NCBI GenBank assembly: GCA_013205405.1
Contig: JABMMZ010000083.1
Span: forward strand, 1 to 35,489
DNA: 35,489 bases
From: Bacteroidota bacterium
GTDB lineage: Bacteria; Bacteroidota; Bacteroidia; NS11-12g; UBA955
Direction: 5' to 3'
Shown here: one piece after another, positions 23,827 through 31,047 of the stretch
Position numbering within the stretch: position 1 is the first letter of the stretch
Layout: each line of letters opens with the position of its first letter
Made by a program: the position numbers and the translations under genes
Notes under the pieces: generated by a model
Databases searched by the model: none
What the model was told of the DNA's origin: nothing
What the model saw: only the letters and a program-made list of their open reading frames with translations

Positions 23827-24473
23827 TGTCTAAAAAATTAAACCTAAATTTGCCCTTCAGTATGAAATTTATTGCACCTACCTTATTAAAAGAAAAAACG
23901 ATTATAGACGTTAGAGTACCCGATATTTTTGAAAGAGGATTTATTCCCAATTCAATTAATGTAGGATTAAATGGTCCTTTTGAAGAACTTTTTCAACAAT
24001 TATTAAATAATTTAAATGAAGAATTAATTATTATAGCAGACAACAATGAAATAGCAGAAGAAAGAATTAATAAAATGGGCTATAACAATCTGTTATTTCT
24101 AGAAAATGGCTACACTACATACTTAGAAGCGGCATTGCCTATTGACCTTATCATTAGTATTACAACCGAAGAATTTGAATTAGACTTAAACTTTAAAGAA
24201 GAATATGTATTAGACGTTCGCCAACCCCATAAATATGAAGAAGGACATGTACAAGATGCTGTCAATATTCCAGCTAATACAATCTTAAATAGCACCGAAT
24301 TGCCCGATAAAAATACGGCCATTTATGTATATTGCAATGGTGGTTATAGAAGCATGATAACTTCTAGTTTATTGCGGAAAAAAGGTTATAGAAATATCCG
24401 CAATATCTATGGTGGTATTACAAAAATAAAAGAAACAAAAGTACCTATTGTTAGTTCCAAAGTTTCTAAATAA
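23826..24473 (+). CDS. Tandem rhodanese-like protein, first domain degenerate
   Basis: This is 215 residues with two rhodanese folds. The first (about 15-105: TIIDVRVPDIFERGFIPNSI) has ADNNEIAEER where the active-site loop should be and no Cys, so it is catalytically dead. The second (about 112-205: YVLDVRQPHKYEEGHVQDAV) keeps a full loop, YCNGGYRS with Cys170, and should move sulfane sulfur. The dead-plus-active pair resembles the tail of Bacteroidota MBL-fold sulfur dioxygenase/rhodanese fusions, without the MBL half. The start could be the ATG at 23826 or 23862 (MKFIAPTLL); a terminator hairpin abuts the first, which favours 23862 for transcripts beginning inside the gap. The next gene begins 5 nt after its stop. 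Confidence 0.82.
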   Translation: MSKKLNLNLPFSMKFIAPTLLKEKTIIDVRVPDIFERGFIPNSINVGLNGPFEELFQQLLNNLNEELIIIADNNEIAEERINKMGYNNLLFLENGYTTYLEAALPIDLIISITTEEFELDLNFKEEYVLDVRQPHKYEEGHVQDAVNIPANTILNSTELPDKNTAIYVYCNGGYRSMITSSLLRKKGYRNIRNIYGGITKIKETKVPIVSSKVSK

Positions 24474-24478
24474 AAAGA

Positions 24479-26004
24479 TTGAATACAAGAAATACCATAC
24501 CGTTTTTAAAGTTCCTTTCTCTGTGGCTGCTATTTCATTTTTTAATTGGTCATTTTAAAACTATTGATAAAGCGCCTATGGGAGTGCATCAAGGGGCACA
24601 ATGCGACAGAGCGAGCTTAGCACAAAATTACTATTATAATGGTTTAAGATTTTTTTATCCAGAGGTAAATGAAACCTTTTGTGGCGATGGTATAGTTTCT
24701 GTAGAAATGCCTTTACCGAGTTATTTCGCAGCCATTTTATACAAATTTTTCGGCTACAACGAACAATGGTTTCGCTTACTTACTTTTACTTTTTTTACTA
24801 TTGGAATGTACGCCCTTTTTCTATGGTTCAAATTGTATTTTAAAACATTGACTGCCTTTGCCTTATTATTAATTATAAATTCATCGCCCATTATTTTATT
24901 TTATAGTATTAGTTTTTTGCCTGATATAGTTTCTTTATCTTTGGTTTTAGTGGCTTGGTACTTATTTTTTAGACAACACATTTCACATCCATTTTTACCT
25001 CTAAAAAATCACAATGTTTATCAATACTTTTTATTATTACTTTAAGTCTTAGTTTAGCCATAAAAACAACTTCTGGTATACAGTGGTTTAGTATGTTAGG
25101 TCTTTTGTTTTTAAGTTATTTTAGATTCCTTAAAATTGAATTACTGCAAAGAAAAAAACTAATTATTTCACTTGCTATTGCTTCGCTAATGCCCATTGGT
25201 TGGCAATTATGGAGTAGGCATTTAGGCGAACATCACCGAAAAGAATACTTTATGATGCAAGTGCCCCTCTCCGAAAATTGGACTCATTTCAAAAATGCGT
25301 TTGACTGTTACTTTGCCAATTGGCCTGAACAAACTTTAGGAAATCCTATTATTTACTTGGCGCTTAGCTTATTAGTAATTATTATTTTCTTAAAAAAATG
25401 GATAAATCCCACCTTGTACTTTTTATCATTAATAAATACCATTGGCAGTGTTTTATTTTTTGGTTTAATGGTGCAACAGTTTAAATATCATGATTATTAT
25501 ATTATTTGTTTAATGCCAATGTTTTTTATCAATTGGATAGCTTTAGCGAGTGCCTTGCCCAAAATAAAATCTAAACACTGGTACTTTAAAGTGGCCATTT
25601 TCGGTTTAGTTATTTATGCGTTTTCATTTCAATATAAATTGGGTAAACGTAACTTTGAAGAGCGTTTTGAAAAAGGAAATTATTGGGAGCAATCTCAGCA
25701 AGATATAGAAGATTATAAACAGTTTAAAATTAAATTAAATGCCGTAGGCATTAATTATACTCATAAAGTGGCTGCTGGTTATGATGGTGCTCCTAATAAT
25801 ATGCTATATTTATTACATTTAAGAGGATTCAGAGTGCAGGCCAATGAACATTCCGATCGTAAAAATAAAATAGTAAAAGATTGTCAACCTCTTATTCTAA
25901 TTATAAATGATAGTAATATGCTTAATGAATACAAGGCCTTTGTTAAAAGTGTTAAACTAAAAGCCGAGTATAAATATTTAAAAGCTTATGAGGTTTTGTA
26001 TTAA
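24479..26004 (+). pseudogene. GT39-like membrane glycosyltransferase split by a frameshift
   Basis: The two ORFs 24479-25045 and 25093-26004 are halves of one multi-pass membrane glycosyltransferase. The first half has TM segments and a DKAPMGVHQGAQCDRASLAQ lumenal motif typical of the PMT/ArnT-like superfamily. It runs off frame after HISHPFLPLKNH. Adding one A in the A6 run (25003-25008) gives PLKKSQCLSILFIITLSLSL joined to AIKTTSGIQWFSMLGL and the second half, a restored frame of about 508 residues with a hydrophobic continuation. The first half begins with TTG 5 nt after the rhodanese stop, since no upstream ATG fits. The C-terminal region (YKHKVAAGYDGAP-like) is soluble. It is either a real break or a homopolymer error. 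Confidence 0.75.
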
Positions 26005-26078
26005 GCTGCTTAATTAAAAATAGCAAACTTAATACTTGAATAAATAGTAGCAAAAACAATGATAAAACCTACTAAATA

Positions 26079-26645
26079 TCAAAAATATGCTTGCTTTGTG
26101 GTATGGGCATTTAGCCAAAGGCGGCTGAAACCACTTAGTCCTGCTATAATTATACTAATAGGCAACCAATATACCAATGCCGAAATATTTTGAACAAACA
26201 CCATATAGCTCACCAGAGCTATAAAACCGCCTGCCGCTATCGTGTGGCTACTGATGCTAAATTTAAGGTTGATATGCAAATTAACTATCAAGCTTAAAAC
26301 ACATCCAATCATAAAATAAATAGGTAAACCACGCATATCATTTTTTAACAATTGATATACTGTTATGCTTAATAAAACAGATATAAAAGCATATGGAATG
26401 GTGCGTTGCTTATGATTAGATATTTGAAAATTATCTACAAATTTAAATTGTTTTAACAGTAAAATAGCTAAGGTTGGGATAACAATAGTGTTGATGGATA
26501 AATAAAGTACAAAAGAAAATAACTGATCTTCATAATACCTGCTATTGTAATATGGATGAAAGTATAAAATTATAAATATTCCAAAGTTTAATAAAATTAA
26601 TGGGTGCAGAATAATTGAGAAAAACCATGCTATTTTATTTATCAT
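26079..26645 (-). CDS. Integral membrane protein, PAP2-superfamily-like
   Basis: This 188-residue protein has about six hydrophobic segments (IAWFFSIILHPLILLNFGIF at the start). A conserved-looking loop, FKFVDNFQISNHKQRTIPY, and KFSISSHTIAAGGFIALVSY resemble the PAP2-related Bacteroidota membrane family, where an S-x-H motif is kept. The classic PAP2 triple signature (KX6RP, PSGH, SRX5HX3D) is incomplete, so phosphatase activity is doubtful. It starts 15 nt after the MetH1 stop on the same strand, so it is probably co-transcribed, with no clear functional link. The 3' end faces the broken GT39-like gene across a 74-bp gap. Confidence 0.75.
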   Translation of the reverse strand: MINKIAWFFSIILHPLILLNFGIFIILYFHPYYNSRYYEDQLFSFVLYLSINTIVIPTLAILLLKQFKFVDNFQISNHKQRTIPYAFISVLLSITVYQLLKNDMRGLPIYFMIGCVLSLIVNLHINLKFSISSHTIAAGGFIALVSYMVFVQNISALVYWLPISIIIAGLSGFSRLWLNAHTTKQAYF

Positions 26646-26660
26646 CAGTAGAATTATAAA

Positions 26661-27674
26661 TTAAGCTAAAACGGGCACTTGGCGTGGTGCATATTTAACC
26701 GCAATATCTGCAATAGCTTTAATATGTGCAGGTGAAGTACCACAACAACCGCCTACCATATTTACCCAGCCTTGTGCCATAAATTCTTCTACTACTTTGG
26801 CCATAGCCTCCGGACTTTCATCATACTGACCAAACTCGTTTGGTAAGCCTGCATTGGGATATGCGGTAGTATACGCCCAAGCCACTTTGCTTAGCTCACT
26901 AATATGGGGTATCATATCTTTAGCACCTAGCGCACAATTTAAACCAATGCTCAATAAATCTGCATGTGAAACAGAATACCAAAAAGCTTCAGGTGTTTGC
27001 CCGCTCAGGGTGCGTCCACTGTTATCTGTTATAGTTCCCGATACCATTACGGGAATATCTATACCTCTTTCTTCTTTTAATTTATTAATAGCAAATAAGC
27101 CTGCTTTTACATTCAAAGTATCAGTCACAGTTTCTAATAAAAGCATATCTACTCCCCCGTCTAATAAGCCTTTGGCTTGCTCCGTAAAAGCCTCTACAAG
27201 CTCATTAAAAGTTACCGACCTAAACCCAGGATTATTAACATCTGGAGACATGGAGCTTAATTTGGTAGTAGGCCCCATAGCACCTGCCACAAAACGAGTC
27301 TTTTGAGGGTTTAATGCTGAGTATTTGGCTGCTGCTGCTTTTGCTATTTTTGCAGCTTCTAAATTCATTTCATATACCAAATCAGTCATTTTATAATCTT
27401 CCATACTAATGGCTTGCGCATTAAAAGTATTGGTTTCTAAAATATCTGCTCCAGCCTCCAGAAATTGTTCATGAATAGCTGAAATTATTTGCGGTTGTGT
27501 AAGTACCAATAAATCGTTATTGCCTTTTACACTGTGTTCAAAATTCTTAAAACGCTCTCCTCTATAATCTTCTTCTGTTAATTTATAGGTTTGTATCATG
27601 GTGCCCATTGCGCCATCTATTAACATTATTCTTTTAGCAAGTATATCCTGAAGTTGTTGTTTTATGCTTGTCAT
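26661..27674 (-). CDS. metH: Homocysteine S-methyltransferase (MetH N-terminal half, separate protein)
   Basis: This 337-residue protein carries only the homocysteine/zinc module of cobalamin-dependent methionine synthase, roughly the first third of E. coli MetH. It opens IMLIDGAMGTMIQ, then DYRGERF, and has ETNTFNAQAIS. The three zinc-binding cysteines are Cys247 in GLNCALG and Cys310/Cys311 in MVGGCCGTSP. In Bacteroidota the rest of MetH (pterin, cobalamin and reactivation domains) is often a second protein, and none lies in this window, so this subunit presumably partners one encoded elsewhere. A weak -7-like TATCTTCG lies 10 nt upstream. The length and clean ends argue against truncation by damage. 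Confidence 0.93.
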   Translation of the reverse strand: MTSIKQQLQDILAKRIMLIDGAMGTMIQTYKLTEEDYRGERFKNFEHSVKGNNDLLVLTQPQIISAIHEQFLEAGADILETNTFNAQAISMEDYKMTDLVYEMNLEAAKIAKAAAAKYSALNPQKTRFVAGAMGPTTKLSSMSPDVNNPGFRSVTFNELVEAFTEQAKGLLDGGVDMLLLETVTDTLNVKAGLFAINKLKEERGIDIPVMVSGTITDNSGRTLSGQTPEAFWYSVSHADLLSIGLNCALGAKDMIPHISELSKVAWAYTTAYPNAGLPNEFGQYDESPEAMAKVVEEFMAQGWVNMVGGCCGTSPAHIKAIADIAVKYAPRQVPVLA

Positions 27675-27684
27675 AATTAGCCTA

Positions 27685-27692
27685 CGAAGATA
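27685..27692 (-). promoter_or_regulatory. -7-like element for metH1
   Basis: The minus strand reads TATCTTCG, one base from TAnnTTTG, 10 nt before the ATG. It is identical to the element before the glucosaminidase gene. Confidence 0.3.
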
Positions 27693-27762
27693 TAAATAAT
27701 ACAGTATATTTAGTGTCTAAATTCAATGAAAAATTAAGGTAAAATTTATCTGAAAAAATTTG

Positions 27763-27770
27763 TAGGTTTG
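27763..27770 (+). promoter_or_regulatory. -7 promoter element for the epimerase-GT2 pair
   Basis: TAGGTTTG matches TAnnTTTG and lies 17 nt before the epimerase ATG at 27788. Confidence 0.45.
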
Positions 27771-27787
27771 AAAATTCATAAAAAGTA

Positions 27788-28780
27788 ATGTTTGAGCAAT
27801 TAAAAAACGCAAGAGTTTTAGTAACAGGTGGTGCTGGTTTTATAGGCAATAATTTAGTGAGAAGACTTCTACAATGTGAGGTTTCGCAAATTGTTATAAT
27901 GGATAATCAATCATCAGGAATGGCGGTATTTCTGCCAAATGATGCGCGTATTATTTTTGTAGGAATGGATATTGATAAGATGGATAAATTAAATTTTATC
28001 ATCAATCAGCATACTTTCGATTATGTTTTTCATTTGGCAGCACATTTTGCCAATCAAAATTCTGTAGACCATCCTTTCAGCGATATTCAAACCAATATTG
28101 TGGGCACGGTGGGTCTTCTAGAAATTTTAAAATTCCATAAAAGCCTCAAAAAATTTATATATGCCAGCAGCAGTTGTGTATATGGTACTACCGAAAACAT
28201 GACAGAAGAAACCTATATTTATCCTTCCGAAACACCTTACAGTATTAATAAATATACAGCTGAATTATATACCCAATACTACGCCCATTTGTTTCATATA
28301 CCTACTTTAAGTATTCGTATTTTTAATACTTATGGGCCTTATGAAATGGCAGGAAAATACCGCAACGTTATTCCTAATTTTATTGAGAAAGCCATTAATG
28401 GTGAAGAATTAATTATAACAGGTACCGGTAAAGAAACACGCGATTTTACGTATGTTGAAGACTTAATAGACTTAATGCTTTTGGCCGCGTGTAGCGCATA
28501 CCACGATGGTGAAATATTTAATGGTGGCACAGGTGCTAAAACGGAAATATTAAAAATGGCGGAAATTATTAAACATGAAACTAATTCAATCTCTGCTATT
28601 ACCTTTAAACCTGCTCGTAATTGGGATAAAGTAAAGGATAGAATGAGTAATACCAGCAAAAGTGCCAATGCCTTAGGATATAGTCCTAAAGTGAGCATTG
28701 AAGAGGGTTTAAATAAAACCATTAAATGGTATCAAGACAATTACGATAAGGTAAAATCGCTTCAAAATTATTTTGAATAA
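27788..28780 (+). CDS. NAD-dependent sugar epimerase/dehydratase (extended SDR)
   Basis: This 330-residue protein is of the UDP-glucose 4-epimerase-like family. It has VTGGAGFIGNNLVRRLL (about 12-28), VFHLAAHFANQNSVDHPF, the catalytic Ser in YASSSCVYG and Tyr-x3-Lys in TPYSINKYTAELY, and RIFNTYGPYE, as in nucleotide-sugar epimerases, followed by GTGKETRDFTYVEDLIDLM, a typical substrate-side motif. It probably makes or modifies a nucleotide sugar used by the following glycosyltransferase, whose ATG comes 1 nt after its stop. The exact sugar (glucose/galactose, or a 4,6-dehydratase product) cannot be assigned. Confidence 0.92.
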   Translation: MFEQLKNARVLVTGGAGFIGNNLVRRLLQCEVSQIVIMDNQSSGMAVFLPNDARIIFVGMDIDKMDKLNFIINQHTFDYVFHLAAHFANQNSVDHPFSDIQTNIVGTVGLLEILKFHKSLKKFIYASSSCVYGTTENMTEETYIYPSETPYSINKYTAELYTQYYAHLFHIPTLSIRIFNTYGPYEMAGKYRNVIPNFIEKAINGEELIITGTGKETRDFTYVEDLIDLMLLAACSAYHDGEIFNGGTGAKTEILKMAEIIKHETNSISAITFKPARNWDKVKDRMSNTSKSANALGYSPKVSIEEGLNKTIKWYQDNYDKVKSLQNYFE

Positions 28781-28781
28781 A

Positions 28782-29537
28782 ATGAGTGACAATAAACGAA
28801 AAGTACTGGTAGTATTACCAGCTTATAATGAGGAGGAAAATATTGGTGAATTGTTAGACCAAATACAATTTGCGCTAGAAGAAGATAGCAAAACAGATTA
28901 CAAAGTTTTTGTAGTAAATGATGGAAGCGTAGATAATACCGCTGCTATAGTTTTAGAAAGATCTAAAACAATGCCCATAGATTTATTTACACATCCTGTA
29001 AACTTAGGTTTGGGTGCTACAATACGCGATGGTTTATACAGAGCGGTACAAGCCAGCAATCCTAAAGATATTATCATAACAATGGATGCAGATGCAACAC
29101 ACAATCCTGGGCTAATATTGCGATTGTTTAGAATGATAGTAGAAGGGCACGATGTGGTGATAGCCTCCCGTTTTCAACCGGGGGCTAGGGTTATAGGCTT
29201 GGCTTGGCATCGTAAATTATTAAGCTATACTGCCTCTATTATTTTTAGAATAACGTATCCTATAAAAGGGGTAAAGGATTATACCTGCGGATACCGTGCT
29301 TTTAGAGCAGATGTATTGCAAAGTGCTATGAAAGAATATGGCGATAAATTTGTAGACCAAGATGGTTTTCAATGCTTGGTAGATATTCTTTTAAAATTAA
29401 GAAGACGTAAGCTTTTATTTGGTGAAACCCCTTTTATACTGCGCTACGACCAAAAAGGTGGTATGAGTAAAATGAATGTTAGTAGAACCATCAAGAATAC
29501 TTTGATATTAATTGTGAAAAGGTTTTTTGTTAAGTAG
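28782..29537 (+). CDS. Dolichol-phosphate mannosyltransferase-like GT2
   Basis: I start at ATG 28782 (MSDNKRKVLVVLP), 1 nt past the epimerase stop, giving 251 residues; the track start is a TTG inside the epimerase. It has VVLPAYNEEENIGELLDQI, VVNDGSVDNT, NLGLGATIRDGL, the metal site TMDADATHNP and ASRFQPGARV, the profile of DPM1/GtrB enzymes that load a sugar onto a polyprenyl phosphate. There are no C-terminal membrane helices, like single-domain DPM1. The resulting lipid-linked sugar is the usual donor for GT39-type transferases, and one (31048-33078) lies downstream. It is coupled to the epimerase. The donor sugar is unknown. Confidence 0.92.
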   Translation: MSDNKRKVLVVLPAYNEEENIGELLDQIQFALEEDSKTDYKVFVVNDGSVDNTAAIVLERSKTMPIDLFTHPVNLGLGATIRDGLYRAVQASNPKDIIITMDADATHNPGLILRLFRMIVEGHDVVIASRFQPGARVIGLAWHRKLLSYTASIIFRITYPIKGVKDYTCGYRAFRADVLQSAMKEYGDKFVDQDGFQCLVDILLKLRRRKLLFGETPFILRYDQKGGMSKMNVSRTIKNTLILIVKRFFVK

Positions 29538-29663
29538 TTGATAGAATTTTCTACATTTTGAAGCATAAATTTTACAGAGCAATAAAATTAAAAATAGTTT
29601 TTTAAATTCGCAATTTCATTTTTCAAATGTAGCTTTTTAAAAAAATATTATGTTTCATTTAGT

Positions 29664-30959
29664 TTAAAAAAATTTTATTAACTTCTCAGCCATAATCTTC
29701 CCTTCTCTTACGGCATAATTAGTACCTCTATCTTCAGGATATATTTGTGCCATGGTATTGATGTATACATTAGGCAAAGGCGTTGTTTGAGGTGGTATTA
29801 TTTTACTGTAATGTAAGGTTACTAATGGCTGTGAGTAGGCATCTTTCCATACATGGTAGTCCATTACCCACGAGGTATCAAAGGCAGGAAACATTTTTTG
29901 AATATAGGGAATGGCATACTCATAAAATTCTTTTTCTGTCATATTATACAAAGCCTCATCGGTAGGTAAATACTTAGATAAATACACAATATGTCTGCCT
30001 TTGTATGTTTCTACAGGTTCAAAATTAGTGTGTTCAATGACGCCTACAAATGGAAAACCTGGGTCATTTACATTCAACCAATAAATTTTACTTAAACTTT
30101 GATTTAATTCTAATGTTAAACAAACATTGCCTATGTATTGTACTTGATGCAAACTATCATAATACGTTTTATCTACATGGCTTTTCATTATTTTAGCAAT
30201 AGCCGGAAATGGAATGGTTAATACTGTTTTATCTGCTTTATATTCCTCGCCTGTAGCAGTTTTTATGCTTTCATTACTTACCTCAGATATTTCCTTATTC
30301 AAATGGATAGTGCCTCCATTTTTGATGATTTCATTCACCATGCTTTCTGCAAGCGAGGCAAACCCACCCTTGTAATAGGCCAAACTTTCTTTTCCTTTTT
30401 CATCTCTGCTACTGCCTCTTAGTTTCAATTTATTCCAAAACCATACTGCCGAAACATCTTCTGCATATCTCCCAAATTTACCTTTTAAAAGGGGCTCCCA
30501 CACTACCTGATAACCTTGCTTGCCGCATATTTTTACCAACCAGTCTTTAGCCGTTATGCTTTCCAATTTCATCCAATCTTTTACCACTCTTACTTTTAGT
30601 ACTACAAAACCCAAACGAATACGGTTAATAAAGTTTAAGGGTTTAAATTTCAATAAATCTAAAGGCGAACTTAATTTAAAAAAATTGTTGGCATAATACA
30701 TTCCATTATTACTGGGGCGAATGATAATATTTTCCTCACAATTCAAATCCTTTATAAGATCCATAATAGACTTGTCACTAGTAAACCAATGGTGGTAAAA
30801 TTTCTCTAAATTTTGTCCATTTACTTTATAAGAGCCGGCTAATCCACCTACTTCGGCATCTTTTTCAAATACTGTAACCTTCCATCCAGCTTTTGAAAGA
30901 TAATACCCCATGGTTAAGCCTGTAAAACCACCGCCTACTATATTTATCGAGTTACTCAT
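29664..30959 (-). CDS. FAD-dependent amine-oxidase/PPOX-fold oxidoreductase
   Basis: This 431-residue flavoprotein has an N-terminal Rossmann dinucleotide motif GGGFTGLTMGYYLSKAG (about 8-24) ending in VFEKDAEVGGLAGS, and a C-terminal FAD segment IYPEDRGTNYAVREGKIMAEKL. The middle resembles the protoporphyrinogen-oxidase/UDP-galactopyranose-mutase-like superfamily (FYHHWFTSDKSIMDLIKDL). Similar proteins occur near polyprenyl-sugar glycan genes; it lies between the DPM-like GT2 and the GT39-like gene but on the opposite strand, so a role in that glycan is inferred only. The start at 30959 has a TACATTTG element 9 nt upstream with ATTG at 19-nt spacing, one of the best promoter matches in the window. 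Confidence 0.88.
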   Translation of the reverse strand: MSNSINIVGGGFTGLTMGYYLSKAGWKVTVFEKDAEVGGLAGSYKVNGQNLEKFYHHWFTSDKSIMDLIKDLNCEENIIIRPSNNGMYYANNFFKLSSPLDLLKFKPLNFINRIRLGFVVLKVRVVKDWMKLESITAKDWLVKICGKQGYQVVWEPLLKGKFGRYAEDVSAVWFWNKLKLRGSSRDEKGKESLAYYKGGFASLAESMVNEIIKNGGTIHLNKEISEVSNESIKTATGEEYKADKTVLTIPFPAIAKIMKSHVDKTYYDSLHQVQYIGNVCLTLELNQSLSKIYWLNVNDPGFPFVGVIEHTNFEPVETYKGRHIVYLSKYLPTDEALYNMTEKEFYEYAIPYIQKMFPAFDTSWVMDYHVWKDAYSQPLVTLHYSKIIPPQTTPLPNVYINTMAQIYPEDRGTNYAVREGKIMAEKLIKFF

Positions 30960-30967
30960 TATGACTG

Positions 30968-30998
30968 CAAATGTATTGAATTGACTTAAAATACCAAT
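30968..30998 (-). promoter_or_regulatory. -33/-7 promoter for the FAD oxidoreductase gene
   Basis: On the minus strand ATTG (30995-30998), a 19-nt spacer and TACATTTG (30968-30975) fit the Bacteroidetes TTTG/TAnnTTTG promoter with one mismatch. The ATG is 9 nt downstream, implying a nearly leaderless mRNA. Confidence 0.5.
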
Positions 30999-31047
30999 AT
31001 TGAAGTTTTTTTGTAATATTGCATTGCAATATATTTTTTAAAAAATA

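Noticed and set aside
24990-25050. Programmed ribosomal frameshift in the GT39-like gene
   Set aside because: A6 is a possible slippery run, but I see no downstream structure and family members are not known to me to use one. An indel or consensus error is simpler.
26000-26014. ATTAAG-CTG-CTTAAT hairpin as terminator of the GT39-like gene
   Set aside because: Six AT-rich pairs with a 3-nt loop and no clear U-tract; not strong enough to list.
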